From assembly GCA_031419835.1 (NCBI GenBank), contig JANOLP010000259.1, forward strand, positions 1 through 11,846: a stretch of DNA of 11,846 nt. The letters are read 5' to 3'. This document shows positions 1-7,438 of the stretch, in pieces. Both the position numbers and the translations under genes were made by a program. This DNA is from JALYOK01 sp031419835. Lineage in GTDB: Bacteria > Pseudomonadota > Gammaproteobacteria > Burkholderiales > JALYOK01. A model generated the notes under the pieces. The model was not told the DNA's origin and did not search any database. It saw only the letters and a program-made list of their open reading frames with translations. Position 1 is the stretch's first letter; each line of letters begins with the position of its first letter.

Positions 1-888
1 CACGGTAGACGTAGACCGTGGATCGGACGTGCCTACAAAGTAACTAAGATTGTCTTTCTCGCTCCAAAACCTCGCGCCACCAAGAAAAATTCGATATTTT
101 TTTGGGTCTTGCTTCACAACCTTCGCCATGATATCAACCGCCTCGGCACGATTATCGCGCAGAAACTTCTCGACGTCGTACCAGGCACGCACCAACCCTA
201 GGTACTCTGCACGCTTCGCGGTGAGGGATTTTTCAGTGGCGACGAGCACATCTGACAGCATGCCGGGAACATCCTTAGAGCTAAACAGTGGGCGACCCTT
301 ACCCGATGTCTGAATATCGTTAACTAGTGGATTCCATACGGCGGCCGCATCGACCTTTCCTTCCATCAGCGCTTTGGCGGCATCACCTGCGGGCATGTAC
401 ATGATCTGTACGTCCTTATCGGATAGTCCAGCCTTCCCCAATGCCGTTTCGACCAGAAATTGCATGATAGCCAATTCTTCAAGTGCGATTTTCTTGCCCT
501 TCAGGTCGGCCAGTTTTTGAATTTTTGGGCTCACCATTAACGCGTCCGCACCCGCCGAATGATCGAGCACCATGATGGCCTTCAGCGGAACTTTCTGAGC
601 GATATGAACGATTGTATCGGGCCAAGGTTGCGCGTTAGCGTCAAGCTTACCAGCCGCAAACTTATCCAACGAATCAACGACACCATCACACCAAACGAGC
701 TTGACATCCGCGCCGTGTTTTTTGAAGAAGCCTTTCTCTTGCGCAACGTACCACGCCACGTATCCGACCCAATCATTTACCCCGAGCGTAATCTCCGCTC
801 GCGCTGGCATTACCATGAGCATGGGCACAATAACGAGGGCGCCAATCCAGCGTTGGGCTAAACGCAAAGTCTCAATGAATTTTTTCAT
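1..888 (-). CDS. ABC transporter substrate-binding protein, NMT1/SsuA-like (3' end outside window)
   Basis: Periplasmic solute-binding protein of the NMT1/THI5/SsuA/TauA type, which delivers a small solute to an ABC importer. The frame is open from the ATG at 888 to base 1 (296 codons), so the C-terminus is missing. The start is supported by AAGGAA at 895-900 with a six-base spacer. Residues 1-31 form a signal peptide: a KK n-region, a hydrophobic stretch ending VMPARA, then mature EITLG. The mature part shows family traits: GYVAWYVAQEKGFFKKHG (about 42-59), a segment like LDHSAGADALMV, an LADLKGKKIALEE strand-turn, and a GKVDAAAVWNP hinge. The ligand (sulfonate, nitrate, urea, pyrimidine or other) cannot be told from this. 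It lies 99 bases downstream of a chemoreceptor gene on the same strand, so co-expression is plausible. No permease or ATPase is visible; they could lie beyond base 1. Confidence 0.88.
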   Translation of the reverse strand, partial: MKKFIETLRLAQRWIGALVIVPMLMVMPARAEITLGVNDWVGYVAWYVAQEKGFFKKHGADVKLVWCDGVVDSLDKFAAGKLDANAQPWPDTIVHIAQKVPLKAIMVLDHSAGADALMVSPKIQKLADLKGKKIALEELAIMQFLVETALGKAGLSDKDVQIMYMPAGDAAKALMEGKVDAAAVWNPLVNDIQTSGKGRPLFSSKDVPGMLSDVLVATEKSLTAKRAEYLGLVRAWYDVEKFLRDNRAEAVDIMAKVVKQDPKKYRIFLGGARFWSEKDNLSYFVGTSDPRSTSTV

Positions 889-987
889 ATATATTTCCTT
901 TCTGGTATTAAATTAAGATCGCAATAAATATCGACCGCAAAAAGATACGGAAGAGATGTTGTTCGGTAAAAACGCGCGGATGATGGG

Positions 988-2676
988 CTAGAACGATCGC
1001 CATTCGCTCGAAGGTTCTGTGACACCTGGTAGTAAAGGTTTACGTTCTGGGATGTTATTTTTGAGGGCTGTTGATGGACCGTAATTCGTCATACGTTGCT
1101 GAACCTTAACTTCGGGCACGGTGGGTCCATTCGATGATGATTCCGGTATCCGAAAGAAATCGACTCCATCAGTGAGCTGCCCTAATTCTGATTTCATCGA
1201 CTCGGTCGCCGATGCCAGCGCGCCCACCAGCGCCCCATTTTGTTGGGTTGCGTCGTCCATTTGTTCGATGGCCCGTTTGATTTGGCCGATGCCGTCACTT
1301 TGTTCTGCGGAGGCCTGTGCAATGTCGTGAACAATTCGATTGACTTCGCGATTGATAGAAAGGATCTCGTCCATCGTTTTGCCGGCACCGTCTACAACCT
1401 TGGCGCCCGCTTCGATCCGCGCTACGGAGTCGGCAATCAACCCTTTGATTTCCTTCGCAGCGGTCGTGCTTCGTTGGGCCAACGCGCGTACCTCGCTAGC
1501 CACTACCGCGAAACCGCGTCCTTGTTCGCCGGCTCGCGCCGCTTCCACCGCGGCATTGAGAGCAAGAATATTAGTCTGAAAAGCAATGCCATCCATCGTT
1601 GTGATGATATCTACGATGCGTTTGGAACTCTGATCGATCGCATTCATGTTGCTGACGACTTCGTTGAACGCAGCGCCGCCTCGTCCGGCCGTTTCCGAGG
1701 CACTGCTCGCTAATTTGGCAGCCTGGCTGGCGTGTTCCGCATTTTGGTGGACGGTTGCGTTGAGTTGTTCCATGCTAGCGGCGGTTTGCTCAAGGCTGGA
1801 AGCCGTCGATTCGGTACGTGAACTCAACTCAACGGCACCACCATTAACTTTTTCGGCCACTGCGCTGAGCTTGCGCGATGCTAAGCGTACGTCGGTGACG
1901 ACACGCACTAAATTACCGTTCATTTTTTGCATCGCGCGCAACACATCACCCGTTTCGCTTTTTCCCACTACCGACATTGACTGGCGCAAATCGCCTTGGG
2001 CGACCTCACCAGCGAATTCAACGGCCCGCAATAAAGGTTGGGTAACGGCTCTCGTAACAAGCCATGCCACGATCACGCCGGCGACTAGGCTAATGATACT
2101 TAGGGCGACGATGATGGTGGTGGCAATTTTTCGGGCAGACGATGCCGCGACGTAGCTTTCTTGCGTACCTGTATCGCGCAGTGCGGCCAACTTATTCATC
2201 AGGGCAGTAGTCGTCGCTCCAGACTTATTTAGTATGAGATCCGTGGCCTCTGTAATGCGAGAATCGACGGCGAGTCGGACTATTTCTGCGTTAAGTCGAC
2301 TAACCCCGTCGCGAGCTAACGCGACCTCGCCTAGTGCGTTGCGTTCGACCGCAGTCAGTATCAACCCATTTAACGATTTCCACGCCGCATCGTATTCGGC
2401 ATTAGCTTTTTCCAATTTTTGCTTTTCCGTCGCCAAGAGATTCTCGTCCTGCAGCAATGGGAGTGTTCTGATGCTTTCCGATGCGGTCACTACACTCAAG
2501 ACCAACTTATGCAGTTCCTTTGTCTTTAAGTTGTCCTCGTTGACAATCCCATCGAGACGCTTTTGGACAGCGTTCATTTGGAAAATGGCTATCGATGCAC
2601 TTAAAATGAACAATAAAATTCCCGCGCCAAAACAGGCCGCGAGCAGGTAACCAATTTTAAAGTTTGCAGCCCTCAT
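988..2676 (-). CDS. Methyl-accepting chemotaxis protein
   Basis: Transmembrane chemoreceptor of 562 residues that signals to CheA/CheW. TM1 is about residues 10-33 and TM2 about 185-208. Between them is a periplasmic helical region of about 150 residues, fitting a four-helix-bundle (4HB_MCP) sensor. A HAMP domain follows (about 209-261), starting VTRAVTQPLLRAVEFAGEVAQGDL. The cytoplasmic coiled coil carries a methylation-region motif (EQTAASMEQLNATV, about 296-309) and the strongly conserved hairpin tip near 363-393 (GIAFQTNILALNAAVEAA, then GEQGRGFAVVASEVR). A low-complexity linker leads to the C-terminus EWRSF, which fits the xWxxF pattern of CheR/CheB-tethering pentapeptides such as NWETF. 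The binding-protein gene follows on the same strand, so the receptor may sense that ligand or the loaded binding protein; this is inference. The ligand is not identified. Confidence 0.96.
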   Translation of the reverse strand: MRAANFKIGYLLAACFGAGILLFILSASIAIFQMNAVQKRLDGIVNEDNLKTKELHKLVLSVVTASESIRTLPLLQDENLLATEKQKLEKANAEYDAAWKSLNGLILTAVERNALGEVALARDGVSRLNAEIVRLAVDSRITEATDLILNKSGATTTALMNKLAALRDTGTQESYVAASSARKIATTIIVALSIISLVAGVIVAWLVTRAVTQPLLRAVEFAGEVAQGDLRQSMSVVGKSETGDVLRAMQKMNGNLVRVVTDVRLASRKLSAVAEKVNGGAVELSSRTESTASSLEQTAASMEQLNATVHQNAEHASQAAKLASSASETAGRGGAAFNEVVSNMNAIDQSSKRIVDIITTMDGIAFQTNILALNAAVEAARAGEQGRGFAVVASEVRALAQRSTTAAKEIKGLIADSVARIEAGAKVVDGAGKTMDEILSINREVNRIVHDIAQASAEQSDGIGQIKRAIEQMDDATQQNGALVGALASATESMKSELGQLTDGVDFFRIPESSSNGPTVPEVKVQQRMTNYGPSTALKNNIPERKPLLPGVTEPSSEWRSF

Positions 2677-2890
2677 TTTGAGTGGTCCATTAAGTTATTC
2701 GGCCGTGTATATACGGACGGAAATTTCTCGAGATAGAACTCGTATCAAGCGTAAGCATACCATAATTTAAAATTCTTAATGGTTAATTTTCATATGTTTA
2801 TCGCATTCTATTAAATTAATTATTAAGACTGTTATGACCTTGATTTTATGGCCTTCCCAAGAAACTTTCGGATGAAGGCCTCGCGCCCTC
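2677..2890. promoter_or_regulatory. AT-rich divergent intergenic region
   Basis: This spacer separates the chemoreceptor (leftward) from the PRMT-like gene (rightward), so promoters for both should lie in it. The middle (about 2755-2850) is very AT-rich, with several TTAAT/ATTAA runs. An 8-base palindrome GTATATAC lies at 2707-2714 within CCGTGTATATACGG. An inverted repeat GGCCTTC (2850-2856) / GAAGGCC (2874-2880) lies just before the PRMT-like ATG. I see no promoter clear enough to name. Confidence 0.5.
2850..2880 (+). promoter_or_regulatory. Leader hairpin before the PRMT-like gene
   Basis: Perfect 7-base arms GGCCTTC and GAAGGCC flank a 17-base loop. The right arm contains the only AAGG (2875-2878) in the bases just before the ATG at 2891, so pairing would hide a weak ribosome-binding site. 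The symmetry is directly seen. A regulatory role, as RNA hairpin or protein operator, is inference. Confidence 0.3.
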
Positions 2891-4048
2891 ATGCCGTTGA
2901 AACTGATTGACAATCTGGGCAACCCCCGATACTTTGGTCGGTCGCAAATCCAATATCACAATTTTTGGCCGCCGCCGCTATTTACTAAGGTACAACCCGT
3001 GAAACTGAAAACTAGTTCAGCCGTTCAATATGGACTTGAAGAAGTATGGTTACCAGTTTCCGAGAACATACTTGCGTGGGAAGAAGATTTTCACCAACTG
3101 ATGTTGGATGACGAAATTCGAATGTCTGCCTACAAAAATGCCATTCAGGAAGCGGTCAAGCCAGGCATGATCGTGCTCGACTTGGGTATTGGGACGAGCG
3201 CATTGGGCCTATGGGCGTTACAGGCGGGCGCGGCCTACCTGTATGCAATAGACGTCAACGAATCGGTCATACCTAAAGCAATTGCGTCATTCGAAGCGGG
3301 TGGATTTTCGGGCAAATTTCATGTATTTCACGGTTTGTCCTATGACATCACGCTGCCGCGCGAGGTCGATTTAATCATCTCAGAAATCATTGGCAATTTG
3401 GGTGATAACGAAGATTTCATGCCAATCCTGAGCGACGCGCGAAAGCGATTCCTCAGTTCAAGCGGGCAGATGTTACCGCGTAATGTCCGCAGTCAATTGG
3501 TTCCGGTCAGCGCCTCAAAAGCACACCAGCAAGTGGCGACGAAAAAATGTCGCGCGTTGAACGCAAACTATAGTTTGCCGGAGCTCATGCAGCGCCTTGA
3601 GGTCAAAAACCCCTTCAATTTATACTATGATGTGATCGTCCCGCGCAGCGCCTACCTCAGCGAACCGAAAGTCGCAAAGGAATGTCGTTTTGATGGCAAC
3701 GATCAGGCGACTTACACCGCGGAATTGTCGTACATCGTCGCAGGCGAAGGCCTGTTCACGGGTTTTAAAGGTAGCTTTGTTGCATATCTTTCTGCATCGG
3801 TGGTGTTGGACATCTCGGGCGACGACATTGCCGGGCGCACGACCTCCGATAGTTGGAAACACTGTTATTTACCGATACAAGATCCCATCAGCGTCCAGCG
3901 CGGTGACGAAATTCATTTGCGTTTTGCCCGATCCTATCCGACCCATAGAGAGTCTCCGTTTCGTCAGTGTTATCGATGGAGCGGCGAGATTAGACGACGG
4001 GGAAAAGTCACCGCCACATTTGACCAGAGCACTGGGAATACCGGCTAG
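2891..4048 (+). CDS. Protein arginine methyltransferase-like SAM-dependent methyltransferase
   Basis: Class I SAM methyltransferase of 385 residues with the layout of a PRMT. A PRMT-like pre-core helix is seen (MLDDEIRMSAYKNAI, 71-85). SAM motif I is VLDLGIGTSALGLWA (95-109) and the acidic post-I strand is LYAIDVNE (117-124). The double-E loop is SEIIGNLGDNE (164-174), with Glu165 and Glu174 at the spacing that holds the substrate guanidinium in PRMTs. Its GxxxDNE form recalls PRMT5 more than PRMT1. A C-terminal beta-barrel-like region follows; it carries DSWKH (320-324) where PRMTs have the THW loop, then a DPISVQRGDEI stretch typical of the barrel. Histidine of THW is replaced, as in the FSW of PRMT5. 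The ATG at 2891 has a weak ribosome site. GTG at 2999, 8 bases after AAGG, is an alternative start that would drop 36 residues. No signal peptide or membrane segment. The substrate is unknown. Confidence 0.82.
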   Translation: MPLKLIDNLGNPRYFGRSQIQYHNFWPPPLFTKVQPVKLKTSSAVQYGLEEVWLPVSENILAWEEDFHQLMLDDEIRMSAYKNAIQEAVKPGMIVLDLGIGTSALGLWALQAGAAYLYAIDVNESVIPKAIASFEAGGFSGKFHVFHGLSYDITLPREVDLIISEIIGNLGDNEDFMPILSDARKRFLSSSGQMLPRNVRSQLVPVSASKAHQQVATKKCRALNANYSLPELMQRLEVKNPFNLYYDVIVPRSAYLSEPKVAKECRFDGNDQATYTAELSYIVAGEGLFTGFKGSFVAYLSASVVLDISGDDIAGRTTSDSWKHCYLPIQDPISVQRGDEIHLRFARSYPTHRESPFRQCYRWSGEIRRRGKVTATFDQSTGNTG

Positions 4049-4211
4049 CCGTCATCAAAAACAATTCGCCCGACCTGCTATTGGACTGTGTCGAATGGAA
4101 TCACGCCGATACGCCTTAAGGCGAACCATGTGATGGGTGATGTCATGATCTGTATTTCCGTGTGACGTCGAACAATTTCGACATTGGCCCGCTTGAGACG
4201 AGCGGCTGGAA
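4049..4211. other. Convergent intergenic spacer with short palindromes
   Basis: This lies between the stops of the PRMT-like and PbpG-like genes. It holds three perfect inverted repeats: CGGCTAGCCG (4042-4051, overlapping the PRMT-like stop codon), CGCCTTAAGGCG (4112-4123), and GTCGAA/TTCGAC with a CAAT loop (4167-4182). None is followed by a T-run, so I do not call a terminator, although a bidirectional one would be expected here. Confidence 0.4.
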
Positions 4212-5150
4212 CTACATGCGCGCAACGACCAGTTGTCCGTTGCGTTGTTCCAGCCAATTCCGTAGGCGCACGGCATCATTCACCCGGCCGCCTTTACCCC
4301 ACGAATCAAGAATCACCATCACAGTTGAGCGTCCCGAGACCGTTGCCCTCAAGACTAAACACTGTCCCGAAGCGGAGATGAATCCAGTTTTCGATAACTC
4401 GATATTCCAGTCAGCGCTTCGAGTCAATCGGTTTGTGTTGTGGAATAGCGTAGTTCGGGGGCCACGGAGTGACACTGCGTATTCGGGCGTCGTTGAGTAG
4501 GCGCGAATTACTTCGAATGCAGACGCATATTGTACTAGGGCGGCAAGGTCTCGCGCGGTAGATCGATTGCCAGTATCAAGGCCGGTGGGATCAGAAAACT
4601 GTGTCGAAAATAAGCCCAGTGCCAAAGCAATTTCGTTCATGCGCTTGACAAAACTGCTAAGTCCGCCGGGAAAGGAGCGGGCGAGGACGGCGGCGGCTCT
4701 ATTTTCCGATGCCATCAGCATTAACCGTAACAGTTCGCCACGGCTGAGCCTTCCGCCGACTCTTAAGCGGGAATGTGTCGGGCGCGCGACTTCGGCGTCA
4801 GCTGGGGTAACGGATAAAATCTGCTGCAATGACTGTGACGCGTCTAGAATCACGATTGCCGTCATCAACTTCGTAATCGAAGCGATCGATCTCGACGAGT
4901 CCGCATTTTTTTCAAACAAGACCTGGCCGGATACTGGATCAACAACAAATACTGATGATGCAAGCAGAGAAGGAACCGAGCTTAGGGCGGTCGAATTCGG
5001 TGCGATTTGTTCAATGGCGACATCGGGGCCCTCTCCGACGTAAGGATATGAAATTGTTATATTTTCACGATAAGCCTCTTGCGATTCGGCGCTGGATGCG
5101 TGGCCGATTGCGATACATAAAATGGCGAATAAAGATTGCAGGAGCTTCAT
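4212..5150 (-). CDS. pbpG: D-alanyl-D-alanine endopeptidase, PbpG/PBP7-like (peptidase S11)
   Basis: Periplasmic low-molecular-mass penicillin-binding protein of family S11. PbpG enzymes cut D-Ala-meso-DAP crosslinks in peptidoglycan. All three active-site motifs are present: SITK (91-94, catalytic Ser91 and Lys94), SEN (148-150, in a PbpG-like MASENRAAAVLARSFPGG stretch) and KTG (254-256, in LSKTGFI). HNTNRL (237-242) also fits PbpG. The length of 312 residues matches E. coli PbpG, and there is no extra C-terminal domain as in DacA, hence the endopeptidase call over carboxypeptidase. I chose the ATG at 5150, not an upstream one at 5222, because it is preceded by AGGGT (5157-5161, six-base spacer) and opens a signal peptide (MKLLQSLFAILCIAIGHASSA). 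It appears to be a single-gene unit with its own 5' region. Confidence 0.93.
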   Translation of the reverse strand: MKLLQSLFAILCIAIGHASSAESQEAYRENITISYPYVGEGPDVAIEQIAPNSTALSSVPSLLASSVFVVDPVSGQVLFEKNADSSRSIASITKLMTAIVILDASQSLQQILSVTPADAEVARPTHSRLRVGGRLSRGELLRLMLMASENRAAAVLARSFPGGLSSFVKRMNEIALALGLFSTQFSDPTGLDTGNRSTARDLAALVQYASAFEVIRAYSTTPEYAVSLRGPRTTLFHNTNRLTRSADWNIELSKTGFISASGQCLVLRATVSGRSTVMVILDSWGKGGRVNDAVRLRNWLEQRNGQLVVARM

Positions 5151-5421
5151 CGAAATACCCTCGAAAGACGCGAATACAAAACAACGAGGGTACTTAAGCA
5201 ATAAATGTACCGTCTTTGCCACAGATCAATTTGCGCAATATGTCCGCGAACTGATTCTGGGAGAAATTGTATTTAATTAATATAATCAATTAGATGAAAT
5301 TTACAGGCCGCGAGTTAGTTCGTGCCGATAACAGGTAAATTTCCGCGCAACTTACGAAAAATTGCTAAGGATTGACGTATGGCGTCAGTCCCAGTTTGCA
5401 ACATAAGAATTGCTTGTACAA
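5151..5421 (-). promoter_or_regulatory. Intergenic region upstream of the PbpG-like gene
   Basis: This 271-base stretch between two leftward genes must hold the end of the right-hand cluster's transcript and the promoter of the PbpG-like gene. A strongly AT-rich block lies at about 5264-5300. Read leftward it gives TACAAT, a possible -10, but with no well-spaced -35. No open frame here looks coding. Confidence 0.35.
5371..5389 (-). terminator. Weak candidate terminator after the FAD oxidoreductase gene
   Basis: Inverted repeat ATTGACG (5371-5377) / CGTCAGT (5383-5389) with a TATGG loop and one imperfect pair. It lies 33 bases past the oxidoreductase stop. Read leftward, a T-run (ATTTTT) follows about 10 bases after the stem. 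The stem is short and the T-run distant, so it may instead be an operator or chance. Confidence 0.25.
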
Positions 5422-6534
5422 CTAATGACTAAAGCGCGCGACAAATCGACGATCGATTTTGTCTTTCCAGCGCCAGACCCATTTGCCTGCGAAGCCGATT
5501 TCGCCCCACGATGCGACCGCGTACGGATCGCCGCTGCTGATAAGCGCGAGGGCGCGGGTTTGTGGCGTGTAAGATTCCAACGGGTTACCTTGCAAACCGC
5601 GGCGTAAATTTCGCGCCAGCGGCGGGCCTTGACGGACCGCATAGACGCCGGATTTCGGCCGCGGGTGAGCCGCGTAAGTTGCGCAATCGCCAGCAGCGAA
5701 AACATCCGCATGCGACATCGATCGCATCGATTCGTTAATCTGAATGAAGCCACGCGCATCGGTGGCGAGTCCCGCTGCGCCCGGCCATTTGGCGGGTTCG
5801 GCGCCGGTAACCCAAATGATGAAATCGTAGGCGGCTTTATCGCCGTGCTGAAAAATGAGTTGCTGATTTTCCAACGCGACAACGCGGCTGTTGGCACGAA
5901 CGCCGATACGGCGCTGCGCAAGAATGCGCTGAAATTTTCGGCGCACATAGTTATTGTGCGTCATCAAAATATTCGGCGTGTCGCAAACGATTTCAAACGT
6001 GGGCTCGTGATCCGTGGCTGCGCGCAGCGCATGTTGCATCGCCAGCGCGAGTTCGACGCTGCCCGCGCCGCCGCCGACCAGCGCAACGCGAATGGGCTTC
6101 TCGCCGTTCGCGATTGAGTCGCGCATCTTCTCCCAGCGCAACAGAAAATCTTCGATCGGCTTGATGGCCAGCGTGTTTTCTTTTGCGCCGGGCGTGTCGT
6201 TTAGCGGCGGCGTGGAGCCGGTATTGATCGAGAGCAGATCGTAGCTGAGCGATGTGCCGTCTTCCAATTGCAATTGCCGCTGCGCGAGGTCAGCACTTAT
6301 TACGCTGGTCTGGCGAAATTGAACCTTGCATCGTTGGGCCAGCGTTTCCAGATGGATGTGACATTCGTCGAATGTATATAACCCGGCGACCAGGCCGGGC
6401 AACATACCGGAGTAGGGCGCATGCATGGTGCGATTGACGAGCAAGATTTCAACATCGGGCAGCGGCATTTGCGCGAAGGCTTCGAGCACAAACAAATGGC
6501 TGTGGCCGCCACCGGCGAGTACCAATCGTTTCAT
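5422..6534 (-). CDS. FAD/NAD(P)-dependent oxidoreductase, SelD-associated type
   Basis: Flavoprotein of 370 residues with two Rossmann-type dinucleotide motifs: an N-terminal FAD site LVLAGGGHSH (4-13) and a second NAD(P) site VALVGGGAGSVELA (150-163). An FAD-contacting AAGDCA (280-285) follows. PYSGMLPG (40-47) and PKSGVYAVRQGPPLARNL (293-310) are hallmarks of the family known as the N-terminal partner of SelD (selenide, water dikinase; TIGR03169), also found as a stand-alone protein. There is no CxxxxC redox pair, so it is not a disulfide reductase; an NDH-2-like quinone or other electron acceptor is possible. No signal peptide. It starts only six bases after the DUF3047 stop, so the two are almost certainly co-transcribed, and it is the last gene of the cluster. 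No SelD domain is attached and no selD gene is in the window. The electron acceptor is unknown. Confidence 0.88.
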   Translation of the reverse strand: MKRLVLAGGGHSHLFVLEAFAQMPLPDVEILLVNRTMHAPYSGMLPGLVAGLYTFDECHIHLETLAQRCKVQFRQTSVISADLAQRQLQLEDGTSLSYDLLSINTGSTPPLNDTPGAKENTLAIKPIEDFLLRWEKMRDSIANGEKPIRVALVGGGAGSVELALAMQHALRAATDHEPTFEIVCDTPNILMTHNNYVRRKFQRILAQRRIGVRANSRVVALENQQLIFQHGDKAAYDFIIWVTGAEPAKWPGAAGLATDARGFIQINESMRSMSHADVFAAGDCATYAAHPRPKSGVYAVRQGPPLARNLRRGLQGNPLESYTPQTRALALISSGDPYAVASWGEIGFAGKWVWRWKDKIDRRFVARFSH

Positions 6535-6540
6535 GGCGAG

Positions 6541-7266
6541 CTATTCGGACTTGCGCAATCGAATGTCGCCGTAAAACGCCGTGGCCGATTCGCCGGTATT
6601 GTCGGTGTCGGTCATGATGGCGATGCCGGAGACTTTCGGCGGTTCTTCGCCGAAGGCTTGCTTGTAGTCTTCATAGACGTTACGGCGATAGCTTTGCCAT
6701 TCGTTTAATTTTGTCGTGCCGCTTTCCACCACGATCATGCGCAGACGGTCGGTATAGGCATTCGGCACGACGGTGCCGACCGCTAGTTTTGTTTCCCAAA
6801 TATAGTTGATGCCGGCGTGGGGCGGATAGCTGCCGTAAAGCGATTTTGCGAGTCCATATTTGGTGCGTTGCCATGCAGAAACGCGGGCCGGATCATATTT
6901 GAACGTAAGGTAAATACGCGCCGGATAGTCATCGCCCGCTTTGCTTTTTGGATTACCTTTCGCAATCACGTTCGCCACTTTCCAGCGCCATTCCAAAATC
7001 GGAAAATCTTTGAGGTCCAGATCAAGCGGCTTGGTTAAGCCCGAAGCGGAGGCCTTTGCGCTGGCTTTGACAATAGTGGTATCGCCGTCTTTGATGAGTT
7101 CGTAGTTCGTGTGCTTGTCGATTTTTTTGAAGGTTTGCGGCTGCCAGCCGTCGGGCAGCGCGCCACCGGGTGGGGATTTTGAGAAGGGAGCGATTTCTAG
7201 AATTGTTTCGCTGCCATGGGAACGCACGGCGACGATTAAAAAAACCAAACCGGTTAAAATCTTCAT
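6541..7266 (-). CDS. Secreted DUF3047 domain protein
   Basis: A 241-residue exported protein of unknown function. The signal peptide is MKILTGLVFLIVAVRSHGS followed by mature ETILE. DUF3047 features seen are LEWRWKV (91-97), GDDYPARIYLTF (111-122), NYIWE (154-158), and a C-terminal block with RNVYEDYKQAFGE and TDTDNTGE (209-216). The fold is probably a beta-sandwich periplasmic protein, but this is inference. The frame stays open 45 codons further upstream to 7401, but that extension translates an intergenic repeat and lacks a signal peptide, so I take the ATG at 7266. A small hairpin CGAGC/GCTCG (7270-7283) sits three bases before this ATG where a ribosome site would lie; no clear Shine-Dalgarno is seen. 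The gene is followed after six bases by the FAD oxidoreductase, suggesting a periplasmic partner or substrate protein in the same pathway. Confidence 0.85.
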   Translation of the reverse strand: MKILTGLVFLIVAVRSHGSETILEIAPFSKSPPGGALPDGWQPQTFKKIDKHTNYELIKDGDTTIVKASAKASASGLTKPLDLDLKDFPILEWRWKVANVIAKGNPKSKAGDDYPARIYLTFKYDPARVSAWQRTKYGLAKSLYGSYPPHAGINYIWETKLAVGTVVPNAYTDRLRMIVVESGTTKLNEWQSYRRNVYEDYKQAFGEEPPKVSGIAIMTDTDNTGESATAFYGDIRLRKSE

Positions 7267-7302
7267 TATCGAGCGGCAGCTCGTTGATCGATTCGAAGCG
7301 GT

Positions 7303-7380
7303 TCCCTCGCCCTGCGCCCCGAGGGGCGATCGGATTGGACTCGCTCTCCCGCTAGCGGAAGAGGGTCGGGGTGAGGGCGC
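7303..7380. repeat. MITE-like intergenic repeat element
   Basis: A GC-rich element inside the 220-base gap between the ATP-grasp and DUF3047 genes. It contains CGCCCC-GA-GGGGCG (7315-7328) and a near-palindrome CTCTCCCGCTAGCGGAAGAG (7344-7363, one mismatched pair), then GGGTCGGGGTGAGGGCG. Its ends, CCCTCGCCC and GGGTGAGGGCG, are imperfect inverted repeats. This matches, from general knowledge, a widespread proteobacterial dispersed repeat with a CCCTCACCCC...CTCTCCCGC pattern that is often mistranslated as an N-terminal extension. Confidence 0.6.
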
Positions 7381-7420
7381 GTCGGTCATTGAATCAAACA
7401 AAGACGGATAGAAAAATGAA

Positions 7421-7438
7421 TTCTCGCGTTCGCGGGAA
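7421..7438. repeat. REP-like palindrome
   Basis: TTCTCGCG-TT-CGCGGGAA is a short hairpin with one imperfect pair. It resembles the core of the REP-like palindromes at 11688-11707 and 11742-11760, but with a different loop. It lies 49 bases from the ATP-grasp stop and could stabilise or end that transcript. Confidence 0.4.

Noticed and set aside
1..20. Inverted repeat CACGGT/ACCGTG and tandem GTAGAC at the window start
   Set aside because: It lies inside the binding-protein coding sequence, is short, and encodes ordinary residues; probably chance.
559..861. Plus-strand frames opposite the binding protein
   Set aside because: The minus strand encodes a complete signal peptide and binding-protein motifs through this stretch; the plus-strand frames show none.
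1646..2155. 169-codon frame on the plus strand
   Set aside because: It is antisense to the chemoreceptor gene, whose reading frame is strongly supported by family motifs; no recognisable domain.
2695..2703. GCCGAATAA on the minus strand as a sigma-28 (flagellar) -10 element for the chemoreceptor
   Set aside because: It has an extra base compared with GCCGATAA and no TAAA at the required distance.
4042..4182. Three palindromes as rho-independent terminators
   Set aside because: No T-run follows any of them and the stems are short.
4567..5043. 158-codon frame on the plus strand
   Set aside because: It is antisense to the PbpG-like gene, which has all three active-site motifs; no domain recognised.
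5385..5948. 187-codon frame on the minus strand
   Set aside because: It lies inside the FAD oxidoreductase gene in another frame; the true frame has clear FAD and NAD motifs.
7267..7401. N-terminal extension of the DUF3047 frame to 7401
   Set aside because: The added 45 residues come from the dispersed repeat (Pro/Ser/Arg/Gly-rich), and the signal peptide starts only at the ATG at 7266.
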